Under the pieces are notes generated by a model, which saw only the letters and a program-made list of their open reading frames with translations, did not search any database and was not told where the DNA came from. The position numbers and the translations under genes were made by a program. From Chloroflexota bacterium (GTDB taxonomy: Bacteria; Chloroflexota; Anaerolineae; Anaerolineales; Anaerolineaceae), in contig JAEXTI010000035.1 of assembly GCA_023406965.1 (NCBI GenBank), positions 1-8,726 of the forward strand: a DNA stretch of 8,726 bases, written 5' to 3'. Shown here piece by piece: positions 1 through 6,686 of this stretch; positions within the stretch are counted from its first letter, which is position 1; the number at the start of each line of letters is the position of its first letter.

Positions 1-78
1 ACCCCACACACCTCAAATTCAGGCCCCTTGAGTAGTTGCATACAATGACGATCTATTGATGACTGACCAATCTTACTT
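1..78 (+). other. Leader region upstream of the histidine kinase gene
   Basis: This short stretch precedes the histidine kinase start. A TACAAT hexamer at 41-46 could be a -10 element, but the hexamer 17 nt upstream (TTCAGG, 18-23) is a poor -35, so a promoter here is only possible. There is no purine-rich Shine-Dalgarno sequence before the kinase ATG. A seven-codon mini-ORF (MTDQSYL) runs from ATG 59 to TGA 80-82, and its stop overlaps the kinase start as ATGA. All three + frames have stops before position 50, so this could also hold the last few codons of an upstream gene. The sequence alone cannot settle this. Confidence 0.35.
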
Positions 79-2226
79 ATGAAACCATCCAGGCGCCTGT
101 ATCTCTGGCTTATCATGGCTCTCGCTGCCGGGGTCTATCTGACATGGCTGCTGCTGGCTCCCCCGGACATGGGGGAGCGCTTGTGGGCTGCCCGCCTGCC
201 CGTGATTCTTTCCGGATTGACCGCTTTTATCATGGCCTGGCTTGCCTGGCGTCGCCCAAACGAAGAAAAACTCCGCCAGGCCTGGGCCGGCCTGTTGATT
301 GCCATTGGCTTATGGACAGTTTCAGATATCTATGCCCTCTTTCTCCAGCGAGCGTCCCCCGGAAAAGCACGCGGCTTTGACGCTCCCGAGTTGCTTTCCC
401 TGGCTGCTTGCATCGCCGTGCTGGCTGTCATCTGGTTCACTCCACGGGGATATTCCCGCCGGTTGGGCCGTATGCGCCTTTCCCTCGACGTATTTATCAC
501 CCTCGCCGCCGTTGCCGCGCTCACCTGGCTGCTCATTTTTCAGCCCCTGGGCCTTACCCCGGTTGCCCTGCTTCCCGCCGCCGATGTCCTTCTGCTCCTG
601 GTCTTACTGAATTGGTTCCTGACCAACGAACCCGGTGCGCGAATGGCGCTGCCAGGATGGCTGGCCCTCGCTATCAGTGCTTACCTGATCTCCGATCTGG
701 CATCCGCACGGCAGTTCCTCATCTTTGCTGCCCAACCCAGCCCTTTGGCCAACATCGGCTGGTTTCTGGGCGATCTGCTCTTAATCCTGGCGGCCTGGAC
801 GCATTCCTCGCCGCGGCAAACCCTCACCCTACTCCGCGGAATGCGGGGCACTGCCCGCCGCATCCAATCGCTGCTGCCTTTTCTTGCGCTCTCCCTCTTG
901 GGCTGGTATATCCTCCTGCAATGGCAAATCCAGGGCCGCATCCCACAGTTGGGATTGTGGGTGGCCGTCATTCTGGCCTTTGCCTTTGTGGCTCGCCTCA
1001 GCCTCATGGCCGGCGAAGTGGAATATGAGCAGTACGCTCGCCTGGTGAACAAAATCTCCGAGCCTACCTTCGTTTGCTCGCAACAAGGCGAGTTGGAATT
1101 GGTCAACCCGGCCCTCCTCGAAATCACCGGCTGCGAATCCGAAAGCTCCCTGGTCGGCGCATCCTTACAGCAGTTCATCCGCCCTTCCGCCCGCGCAGAA
1201 GTAATCCTGAAAGACGCACTGGCGGGGGGCTGGGACGGTGAAGTGTCCCTCCTACGCCGGGATGGCAGTTGGACACCTGTCTTTCTATCGCTGCGTATCC
1301 TTTCGCGACCCGGTGAGCATGTTTCCCTGGCGGGCACTGCCCACAATCTCGCCGAAATCAAGCGCGGTCAAACCGCACTCCAGCAAGCCTACGAAAAACT
1401 CGCCGCAACCTACTTGCAGCTCGAATTGCTCAACGAAGATCTGGAAAAGCGCGTGGAAGAGAAAACCGCCAGCCTCAGCGAAGCCTATGCGCAACTTGAA
1501 GTGCAGAACCAGACTCTCCAAAACCTCGACCGGCTCAAATCCGATTTTGTATCGCTCGTATCCCACGACCTGCGCGCGCCGTTGACTAATATCAACGGCG
1601 GGCTCGAGTTGGTACTCTCGCGCTCCAGCAAGCTGCCCAGCGGACAGCGCCAAACCCTCACCCTCGTAAAAGCTGAAATTTCTCGCCTTACCCACTTCAT
1701 CGAAACCATTTTAGACATCTCCGCCCTCGATGCCGGTCGCATGCCTCTCCATCCACTCCCCACAGATTTACACCCCATCTGTGAGGGCCTCCAGCGCCAA
1801 ATGACCCACCTAACCGGCGCGGAACGTGTCACATGGAATCTGCCGCCCGATTTGCCACTGTTCATTGCCGATAGCCAGGCTTTATTTAGCGTACTGTTCC
1901 ACTTGCTCGATAATGCCCTGAAATATGCCCCAGAGGGACCAATCCAGGTCAATGCCGGTCATGCGGCAAACCGTGGTTGGATCGCAGTGACAGATGAAGG
2001 CGGAGGCATCCCGGAAGAAGATATGCCGCTGATCTTCACCCGTTTTTTTCGCTCCCATAGCAGCGACGCTCAGACGGTCTACGGTCACGGGTTGGGTTTG
2101 TATATCGTTCAGCGCTTGCTAGAAGCAATGGATGGTAAAATTGAAGTTACTAACCGTCCAACCAAAGGCGCCTGTTTTACTTGCTGGCTACCCATCGAAT
2201 CAGATGCACACACGGAAGCAACCTAA
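79..2226 (+). CDS. Membrane-bound PAS sensor histidine kinase
   Basis: This is a 715-residue sensor kinase of a two-component system, acting at the cytoplasmic membrane and expected to autophosphorylate on His and pass the phosphate to the adjacent response regulator. Residues 1-310 are very hydrophobic, with about ten candidate membrane spans (roughly 7-26, 38-57, 69-89, 105-120, 135-155, 160-182, 190-206, 222-240, 264-282, 290-309). A PAS domain follows (about 318-425), then a predicted coiled coil (about 430-485). The HisKA dimerisation domain has the H-box SHDLRAP with phosphoacceptor His496. The HATPase_c domain has an N-box around Asn612 (LLDNALKYAP), a G1 box DEGGGI (639-644) and a G2 box GHGLGLYIV (669-677), so it looks catalytically intact. 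The start is fixed by an in-frame TGA at 64-66, and ATG 79 is the first start after it, although no Shine-Dalgarno sequence is visible. It is the first gene of a compact set with the regulator 4 nt downstream. I do not recognise the membrane sensor region as a named family. Confidence 0.93.
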   Translation: MKPSRRLYLWLIMALAAGVYLTWLLLAPPDMGERLWAARLPVILSGLTAFIMAWLAWRRPNEEKLRQAWAGLLIAIGLWTVSDIYALFLQRASPGKARGFDAPELLSLAACIAVLAVIWFTPRGYSRRLGRMRLSLDVFITLAAVAALTWLLIFQPLGLTPVALLPAADVLLLLVLLNWFLTNEPGARMALPGWLALAISAYLISDLASARQFLIFAAQPSPLANIGWFLGDLLLILAAWTHSSPRQTLTLLRGMRGTARRIQSLLPFLALSLLGWYILLQWQIQGRIPQLGLWVAVILAFAFVARLSLMAGEVEYEQYARLVNKISEPTFVCSQQGELELVNPALLEITGCESESSLVGASLQQFIRPSARAEVILKDALAGGWDGEVSLLRRDGSWTPVFLSLRILSRPGEHVSLAGTAHNLAEIKRGQTALQQAYEKLAATYLQLELLNEDLEKRVEEKTASLSEAYAQLEVQNQTLQNLDRLKSDFVSLVSHDLRAPLTNINGGLELVLSRSSKLPSGQRQTLTLVKAEISRLTHFIETILDISALDAGRMPLHPLPTDLHPICEGLQRQMTHLTGAERVTWNLPPDLPLFIADSQALFSVLFHLLDNALKYAPEGPIQVNAGHAANRGWIAVTDEGGGIPEEDMPLIFTRFFRSHSSDAQTVYGHGLGLYIVQRLLEAMDGKIEVTNRPTKGACFTCWLPIESDAHTEAT

Positions 2227-2230
2227 TCTT

Positions 2231-2956
2231 GTGAACAGTACCATTCTCCTGGTCGATGATGACCCCACCCTTCTGCGCTTTCTTAAAGACTATCTGAAAG
2301 GTGAAGGGTTTTCCGTATTCACTGCCACCAACGGCAAAGACGCCCTGCAATTCATCAAAACCAAGTATGCCGACCTGGTGGTGTTGGATGTGATGATGCC
2401 AGTCATGGACGGATGGGAAGTATGTACTCGCTTGCGCGACATATCCTCAACCCCGGTCATCCTCCTGACGGCAAAAACAACCGAACAGGATAAAATTCGC
2501 GGGTTCCAGTTGGGGATAGATGATTATGTGACCAAACCTTTCAGCTTTGCCGAGCTTAGCGCCCGCATCCAGGCCATCCTAACTCGCACGCAAAGCTCGC
2601 TCAAACAACCCGAGCGCCGCTGTTTGACCCACGGTGATATCGTCCTCGATTTGGACAAACGTGAAGCGCTTCTGCGCGGGAATAAAATCGCACTCACGCC
2701 AACCGAATTCCGTTTGATGGAATGCCTGGTGCGAAACCGCGGCCGAGCTGTTCCCGAAGAAGAACTGGTCCGCCAAATTTGGGGCAGCTACCAGCTTCAC
2801 GGAGGCACCGCTGTGCGCCGCTACATCTGGTTGCTGCGCCAAAAATTCGAAGAGGACCCCACCACCCCCCGCCTCATATACACTGTGCGCGGGTATGGGT
2901 ACCGGTTGGGCGGAACAACCGGCACTCTGCCACCCTTATCCGGTACACCTGCTTAA
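2231..2956 (+). CDS. OmpR/PhoB-family DNA-binding response regulator
   Basis: This is a 241-residue transcriptional response regulator and almost certainly the partner of the kinase 4 nt upstream. The receiver domain (about 3-118) has the acidic pair Asp10/Asp11, phosphoacceptor Asp53 (in LVVLDVMMP), Thr80 and Lys102 (in YVTKPF), all the expected residues. A winged-helix Trans_reg_C domain follows (about 130-226), with LTPTEFRLMECLVRN before the recognition helix region and the wing ending in the typical YTVRGYGYRLG. The final 15 residues (Gly/Thr/Pro-rich) extend past the usual domain end. I prefer GTG 2231, which starts exactly at the receiver domain and has a GGAAG at 2214-2218, about 12 nt away and weak. 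The alternative ATG 2204 overlaps the kinase gene, adds nine residues and lacks a Shine-Dalgarno sequence. Target genes cannot be read from the sequence. Confidence 0.93.
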   Translation: MNSTILLVDDDPTLLRFLKDYLKGEGFSVFTATNGKDALQFIKTKYADLVVLDVMMPVMDGWEVCTRLRDISSTPVILLTAKTTEQDKIRGFQLGIDDYVTKPFSFAELSARIQAILTRTQSSLKQPERRCLTHGDIVLDLDKREALLRGNKIALTPTEFRLMECLVRNRGRAVPEEELVRQIWGSYQLHGGTAVRRYIWLLRQKFEEDPTTPRLIYTVRGYGYRLGGTTGTLPPLSGTPA

Positions 2957-2970
2957 CCACACGGAGATAC

Positions 2971-3990
2971 ATGGAACTCACCCTACACTCAACTTTTCCA
3001 GACGGCCTCGACAACGAATGGCTGGCATTGATTCCATCCAACCACATCAACGTGCCCTTCTTGCGCCCCGATTACCTTCGCTTGTGGTGGGAAAACCGCG
3101 GAGGTGGCGAATGGCCCGCCGAAGCCCAACTGGCGCTGGTGACCGCCCGCGAAAATGGACGCCTGGTGGCAGTTGCCCCCCTCTTTCACGCCCCCAGCCA
3201 CCAGGGTGAACCCCGCCTGATGCTGGTCGGCAGTGTTGAAATCACCGATTACCTCGACTTCATCGTCGAGCCAGGCCGCCTGGATGAATTCACCGCTGCC
3301 CTGCTGCCATTCCTCCAAAAAGCAGCTTTGCCCGCCTGGAAGAACCTGGACCTGTACAACATCTTCGATACCTCACCCGTTCTGGCCGCCTTAGAAAAAG
3401 CAGCTCAGACCGTGGGCTGGACCTACCAGGCCGAACATGCTTACCACTGCCCGCACATCAACCTGCCAGGTGATTGGGAAACCTACCTGGCCGGCATCGA
3501 TAAGAAACAACGCCATGAGATCCGCCGCAAGATGCGCCGTCTGGAATCCGCCGAAGTGCCCAACCGCTGGTATCTGGTGGAAGACGCCGCCACCCTGGAT
3601 GGCGAGATCGATGATTTTATGGCCTTGATGGATCAGGATGAGGAAAAAGCCCGTTTCCTCACGCCCCCCATGCGCGCCTTCTGGCGCGACGTGGTGCGCT
3701 GGGCTTTCCACAACCAGTGCCTGCACATGGCTTTCCTGGAGATCGACGGGCAAAAAGCCGCCGCATATCTGGCCTTTGACTACCTCAACCACCTGTTTGT
3801 TTACAATTCGGGGATCAGCCGTGCCCATTGGGAGTATTCCCCCGGCTGGGTCCTGCTGGGATACCAGCTTAAGTGGGCCAACGAGCAGGGCAAGGCCACC
3901 TTTGACTTTATGCGCGGCGACGAGGAGTACAAGTACCGCTTCGGCGGCGTGGACCGCAACCTGTTGCGCGTCACCCTCACCCCCGCATAG
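2971..3990 (+). CDS. GNAT-type acyltransferase, FemAB/CelD (BcsL)-like
   Basis: This 339-residue protein resembles the FemAB/CelD-like branch of the GNAT superfamily, two-lobed enzymes that transfer acyl or aminoacyl groups, often to cell-wall or exopolysaccharide precursors. The visible signs are an N-terminal lobe with VPFLRPDYLRLWWEN (28-42), a central basic segment KKQRHEIRRKMRRLE (178-192) typical of the family, and a C-terminal lobe with AAYLAFDYLNHLFVYNSG (264-281) and DFMRGDEEYKYRFG (312-325). No signal peptide or membrane span is apparent, so it should be cytoplasmic. ATG 2971 is chosen because GGAG (2963-2966) lies just upstream and it follows the regulator stop by 14 nt; an earlier in-frame ATG at 2722 would overlap most of the regulator's DNA-binding domain. 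Its place behind a two-component pair suggests an envelope-related output, but the substrate is unknown. The family call is firm and the reaction is inferred. Confidence 0.82.
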   Translation: MELTLHSTFPDGLDNEWLALIPSNHINVPFLRPDYLRLWWENRGGGEWPAEAQLALVTARENGRLVAVAPLFHAPSHQGEPRLMLVGSVEITDYLDFIVEPGRLDEFTAALLPFLQKAALPAWKNLDLYNIFDTSPVLAALEKAAQTVGWTYQAEHAYHCPHINLPGDWETYLAGIDKKQRHEIRRKMRRLESAEVPNRWYLVEDAATLDGEIDDFMALMDQDEEKARFLTPPMRAFWRDVVRWAFHNQCLHMAFLEIDGQKAAAYLAFDYLNHLFVYNSGISRAHWEYSPGWVLLGYQLKWANEQGKATFDFMRGDEEYKYRFGGVDRNLLRVTLTPA

Positions 3991-3996
3991 AGGTGA
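3991..3996 (+). promoter_or_regulatory. Shine-Dalgarno sequence of the small PAS gene
   Basis: AGGTGA lies directly after the TAG stop of the acyltransferase gene (3988-3990) and 3 nt before ATG 4000. The close fit to the anti-Shine-Dalgarno sequence supports ATG 4000 as the true start and translation from the same transcript as the upstream gene. Confidence 0.65.
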
Positions 3997-3999
3997 AAC

Positions 4000-4341
4000 A
4001 TGATTGACTGGTACACTCAATTTCCTGTTGCTATCACGCTCATCGACACAGAGGGTCGGGTCTTAGAAATGAACGATCGTGCCGCCCAGGCATATGCCGC
4101 AGACGGCGGGCGCAAGCTAATCGGATTGAATTCGCTTGACTGCCACCCCGAACAAGCTCGCCAAAAGTTATTGGATTTACTTCAATCTCAACAGGCTAAC
4201 GTCTATACCATTGAAAGGGCTGGGCGAAAAAAGTTGATTTACCAGGCTCCCTGGTATGAAGAGGGGCATTATCGCGGCATCGTCGAGATGCAGATCGAAC
4301 TTCCCCCCGACGTGCCGCATTTTGTACGCAATTCAAGTTAA
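4000..4341 (+). CDS. Stand-alone single-domain PAS protein
   Basis: This 113-residue protein is essentially one PAS domain. The N-terminal part, FPVAITLIDTEGRVLEMNDRA (8-28), has the classical PAS start, with a strand, a turn and Asn25 in the 'N.AA' segment. The C-terminal strands KKLIYQAPWYEEG and YRGIVEMQIELPP (77-103) resemble the PAS found at the C-terminus of DUF438-type proteins. There is no kinase, cyclase or DNA-binding output domain and no membrane span. It could bind a small ligand or cofactor, or act as a partner of the PAS-containing kinase in the same operon; neither can be shown from the sequence. The gene starts 9 nt after the acyltransferase stop. Its TAA stop (4339-4341) lies inside the left arm of the terminator. 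Confidence 0.8.
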   Translation: MIDWYTQFPVAITLIDTEGRVLEMNDRAAQAYAADGGRKLIGLNSLDCHPEQARQKLLDLLQSQQANVYTIERAGRKKLIYQAPWYEEGHYRGIVEMQIELPPDVPHFVRNSS

Positions 4342-4380
4342 TCAAAAACCTCCCGTGAAACACGGGAGGTTTTTGATTAA
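4338..4380. terminator. Bidirectional intrinsic terminator between convergent operons
   Basis: A perfect 20-bp inverted repeat (arms 4338-4357 and 4361-4380) flanks a 3-nt AAA loop. The inner stem CCTCCCGTG/CACGGGAGG is GC-rich, with A5 on its left and T5 on its right, so each strand reads as a GC stem followed by a U run. The stop codon of the + strand PAS gene (4339-4341) and that of the - strand ccmD (4377-4379) both lie within the arms. It separates the two operons and should end transcription from both sides. Confidence 0.93.
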
Positions 4381-4532
4381 TCTTCTTTTTCCTCAAGTTC
4401 GTTCAACAGCACCTCATCCTGGCGCAGATTGCGCCAGCGCACAACCAGACTCACCAGGTATAAAAGCATCACCCCAAAAATCACCACGTGACCGGCGATC
4501 ATAAAACTCAAAGTATCCGCAGGACCTTCCAT
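4377..4532 (-). CDS. ccmD: CcmD-like small membrane protein of cytochrome c maturation
   Basis: This 51-residue protein has a single membrane span (about 9-31), followed by a basic stretch (RWRNLR, 32-37) and an acidic tail ending LNELEEKED, the usual layout of CcmD. CcmD helps release holo-CcmE from the CcmABC complex at the membrane. The assignment rests on size, topology and position directly after ccmC, because CcmD sequences are poorly conserved. An upstream in-frame ATG (4587-4589) would extend it into the end of ccmC. ATG 4530-4532 is preferred because of the strong Shine-Dalgarno sequence 5 nt before it. Its stop codon is embedded in the shared terminator, making it the last gene of the operon. 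Confidence 0.8.
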   Translation of the reverse strand: MEGPADTLSFMIAGHVVIFGVMLLYLVSLVVRWRNLRQDEVLLNELEEKED

Positions 4533-4537
4533 GTTAG

Positions 4538-4547
4538 CCTCCTCCTT
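4538..4547 (-). promoter_or_regulatory. Strong Shine-Dalgarno sequence for ccmD overlapping the ccmC stop
   Basis: On the - strand this reads AAGGAGGAGG, 5 nt before the ccmD ATG. It overlaps two bases of the ccmC TAA stop (4546-4548). It decides the ccmD start and suggests that ribosomes ending ccmC can reinitiate on ccmD. Confidence 0.8.
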
Positions 4548-5256
4548 ATGCCGAATGCTTGATGCGCAGGCGCTCGACCCGCTCGCCAAGCTGCCCCAGG
4601 CGAATGCGGTGCCACAACAGGCTGATATATACCACTGTGAACACGATCAAAGCGACCATGAAGGTGGTTGACATAGCCGGGGTCATGGCAAACGAACCAT
4701 CCGCGGTCGGATCGTTCCCGCCAATCACCAGCGGGTGGATGGTGCGATAAATGCGAATCGAGAAGAAGGTCAGCGGCACGCTGATAAATCCGATGATCGC
4801 ATAAATGGCGCCGAAACGAGCCCGCTTTTCGGGATCTTCCACTCCGCCGCGCAGCATCAGATACGCCGCGTACACCAGTTCCATGATCGTTGCCGTGGTC
4901 AGGCGCGGATCCCAGGTCCACCAGGTGTTCCAAATCGGGCGCGCCCAAATCGAGCCGGTGGCGATGTTGATGAGCATGAACACCAGCCCAATCTCAATCG
5001 CGCCTAATCCAACCAGGTCCCAGATAGTCTTCCGGGTGATCAGGTAGGCAATGCCCGCCACCACAGCGGCGCCAAAACCCAACATACCCACCCAGCCTGT
5101 GGCAACGTGGAAGTAAAAGACTTTTTGTACCGGACCCATCACCGCTTCAATGGGCGCGTACACAAACACCATGTAGGATGCAAAAGCCAGGCCCAGGAGG
5201 GCCAGTACATCCACGGCAATCAGCGTTTTCGGCCAAGAGCTAATTCCATTCTTCAT
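4546..5256 (-). CDS. ccmC: CcmC, haem-handling membrane protein of cytochrome c maturation
   Basis: This 236-residue integral membrane protein of System I presents haem to the chaperone CcmE on the outer face of the cytoplasmic membrane. About six membrane spans are visible (roughly 12-32, 46-70, 82-102, 120-136, 149-168, 195-215). The tryptophan-rich WWD signature of haem-handling proteins is present as NTWWTWDPRLT (110-120). The two flanking histidines expected as haem ligands are His50 (in KVFYFHV) and His174 (in YRTIHPL). Length and motifs match CcmC rather than the much longer CcmF. A GGAGG at 5261-5265 lies 4 nt before the ATG, and the ccmB stop is 12 nt upstream. It is followed by ccmD, its usual partner. 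Confidence 0.95.
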   Translation of the reverse strand: MKNGISSWPKTLIAVDVLALLGLAFASYMVFVYAPIEAVMGPVQKVFYFHVATGWVGMLGFGAAVVAGIAYLITRKTIWDLVGLGAIEIGLVFMLINIATGSIWARPIWNTWWTWDPRLTTATIMELVYAAYLMLRGGVEDPEKRARFGAIYAIIGFISVPLTFFSIRIYRTIHPLVIGGNDPTADGSFAMTPAMSTTFMVALIVFTVVYISLLWHRIRLGQLGERVERLRIKHSA

Positions 5257-5260
5257 AAAA

Positions 5261-5265
5261 CCTCC
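5261..5265 (-). promoter_or_regulatory. Shine-Dalgarno sequence of ccmC
   Basis: On the - strand this is GGAGG, 4 nt before the ccmC ATG, in the 12-nt gap after the ccmB stop. It supports the chosen ccmC start. Confidence 0.7.
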
Positions 5266-5268
5266 GCA

Positions 5269-5946
5269 TTATTCTTCGACAACGTACTCAAACACCATGA
5301 ATGAAATGGCGGTAAACACCACATCGTACACCAGCAACAAGTTGATCCACGGCTGAATTTCCACCAACGGTAAACCCTGCAAGTACCCCGAGCTGGCCTT
5401 GACGGCAGCCACCAGCACCGGCAGGATCACCGGGAACAACAAAATCGGCAAGAGGATATCTCGCGTGCGGGTCTGGACAGCCATTGCTGCCAGCAGCGTT
5501 CCTACTGCAACATATCCTTCCGCGCCCAACACAATCACCAGCAGCAGTCCTGGCTGGGCGAACAAGTTTGTGTTGTACAGAATCGAATACACGGGCAGCA
5601 CAATGGCCGCCACTACCATGATGAACAGAAAGTTCGCCACTGCCTTGCCAAAGTAAATCGCCGTGCGGTCTACCGGGGCCAGCAGCAGCCCGTCCAGACA
5701 GCCGCGGTCTTTCTCGATGGCCAGGGAACGGTTCAAACCAATCGTCCCGGCAAACACGAACGTCACCCACAACACGCCGGAAGTCACGCTGAGGCGATCC
5801 TTTACATTCAACTCCAACGCAAAATTAAAGATGAACAGCACCAGCAGCGCAAAAACCAGCATAGCCGAAAGCAGTTCCCGGCTGCGCATTTCGGCTGCCA
5901 GGTCCTTCCAGATCACGGCTCCCAGGGCACGCAAGTAATTCCTCAT
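5269..5946 (-). CDS. ccmB: CcmB, membrane subunit of the cytochrome c maturation ABC transporter
   Basis: This 225-residue permease-type subunit pairs with CcmA; in System I the CcmAB ATPase drives release of haem-loaded CcmE from CcmC/CcmD. About six membrane spans are visible (roughly 26-44, 54-70, 102-124, 133-156, 163-183, 200-220). The family-typical segment between spans 2 and 3, LNRSLAIEKDRGCLDGLLLA (71-90), is well preserved, as is the cytoplasmic N-terminus with IWKDLAAEMRSRE (12-24). Length is normal for CcmB. The ATG overlaps the ccmA stop as ATGA (5943-5946), so translation is probably coupled. The Shine-Dalgarno region inside the end of ccmA is G-rich but imperfect. Confidence 0.95.
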   Translation of the reverse strand: MRNYLRALGAVIWKDLAAEMRSRELLSAMLVFALLVLFIFNFALELNVKDRLSVTSGVLWVTFVFAGTIGLNRSLAIEKDRGCLDGLLLAPVDRTAIYFGKAVANFLFIMVVAAIVLPVYSILYNTNLFAQPGLLLVIVLGAEGYVAVGTLLAAMAVQTRTRDILLPILLFPVILPVLVAAVKASSGYLQGLPLVEIQPWINLLLVYDVVFTAISFMVFEYVVEE

Positions 5947-6686
5947 TGCCCCGCCTTCTGGCCCTCGGCGCGCGCCTTCTCCAAGGACTGACGGTAGAAC
6001 GCCAGCAGACCGTCTCGCGGCATAACGGCCTTGCCTGTGCTGGCTCGAATCACCCCGCGCGTGAGCACGTCAAAGCGCGTGGCCAAATCTTCTACCCGCG
6101 AAAGATCGTGGGATGTCATCACCACCGTGCGTCCGCGGGCTGCCACCTGGCGCAGAACCGCATCCAACATCTCGCAGGCATCTTGATCTAGCCCGGTGTG
6201 CGGCTCATCCAGCAACAACACATCGGGGTCGTGCAGCACGGCCCGCCCAATGGCCAGGCGCTGCTGCATTCCCCGCGAGAAGGTTCGCACAAGATCCCGC
6301 CTGCGTCCAGTCAGGCCGACCAAGTCCAATATTGTCGAAATCTGCTCATCCAGGCGAGCCACATCATACATGCGCCCATAGAAACGCAGGTTTTCTTCCG
6401 CAGTCAAATCACCGTATAGCAGGGGCATGTGCGAGACCACCCCCAGCCGCCGCCGGACCGCCGCCGCCTGGCGGGGCAATTCGTGTCCGGCAATGCGCAC
6501 GCGGCCCATCGTCGGGCCAGACAGGGAGGACAGGATGCGCAAGAAGGTGGTCTTTCCAGCCCCATTCGGACCCAGCAAGGCCACAAATTCTCCACCACGC
6601 GCCTGAAAATCCAGGTTGCGCAGCACCACCTTGGGGCCAAAGCGCTTGATGAGGTGATCAACCTCGATCAAAGGCGCGTCGGTCAT
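5943..6686 (-). CDS. ccmA: CcmA, ATPase subunit of the cytochrome c maturation ABC transporter
   Basis: This 247-residue ABC ATPase acts on the cytoplasmic side and works with CcmB to power release of holo-CcmE. The motifs are complete: Walker A GPNGAGKTT (39-47), signature FSRGMQQR (136-143), Walker B VLLLDEP (156-162) with its following Thr-Gly-Leu-Asp, and the H-loop His193 (in TSHD). The Q-loop position reads VVSHMPLLYGDLT (83-95), with His instead of Gln, which matches the His at this place in other CcmA proteins as I recall them. A C-terminal extension (about 222-247) goes beyond the core fold. The assignment as CcmA rather than a generic ABC ATPase rests mainly on ccmB, ccmC and ccmD following directly. 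Its start overlaps the stop of the cytochrome gene as ATGA (6683-6686). Confidence 0.93.
   Translation of the reverse strand: MTDAPLIEVDHLIKRFGPKVVLRNLDFQARGGEFVALLGPNGAGKTTFLRILSSLSGPTMGRVRIAGHELPRQAAAVRRRLGVVSHMPLLYGDLTAEENLRFYGRMYDVARLDEQISTILDLVGLTGRRRDLVRTFSRGMQQRLAIGRAVLHDPDVLLLDEPHTGLDQDACEMLDAVLRQVAARGRTVVMTSHDLSRVEDLATRFDVLTRGVIRASTGKAVMPRDGLLAFYRQSLEKARAEGQKAGQ

Noticed and set aside
18..46. Sigma-70 promoter with TACAAT as -10
   Set aside because: The -35 hexamer at the right spacing is poor (TTCAGG), so I do not call a promoter as a separate feature.
408..1028. 206-codon + strand frame inside the kinase gene
   Set aside because: It is out of frame with the membrane region, rich in His/Pro/Arg with no domain, and a shadow of the real gene.
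681..1361. Long open frame (226 codons) on the - strand opposite the histidine kinase
   Set aside because: The translation is rich in Arg and Ser with no recognisable domain and lies antisense to a clearly coding frame; it is a by-product of GC-rich codon use.
2722..2970. N-terminal extension of the acyltransferase from ATG 2722
   Set aside because: It would overlap the regulator's DNA-binding domain in another frame, and the extension is Pro/Arg-rich without homology-like features; ATG 2971 has a Shine-Dalgarno sequence.
3391..4020. Long open frame (209 codons) on the - strand opposite the acyltransferase
   Set aside because: It lacks family motifs, and the + strand frame carries conserved FemAB/CelD-like motifs and good ribosome-binding and spacing signals.
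6430..6434. His in place of Gln in the CcmA Q-loop region as a sign of an inactive ATPase
   Set aside because: As I recall, other CcmA proteins also carry His at this position, and all other ATPase motifs are intact.
6113..6649. 178-codon + strand frame opposite ccmA
   Set aside because: It is antisense to an ABC ATPase with all motifs intact; its low-complexity Pro/Ala/Arg composition is typical of a shadow frame.
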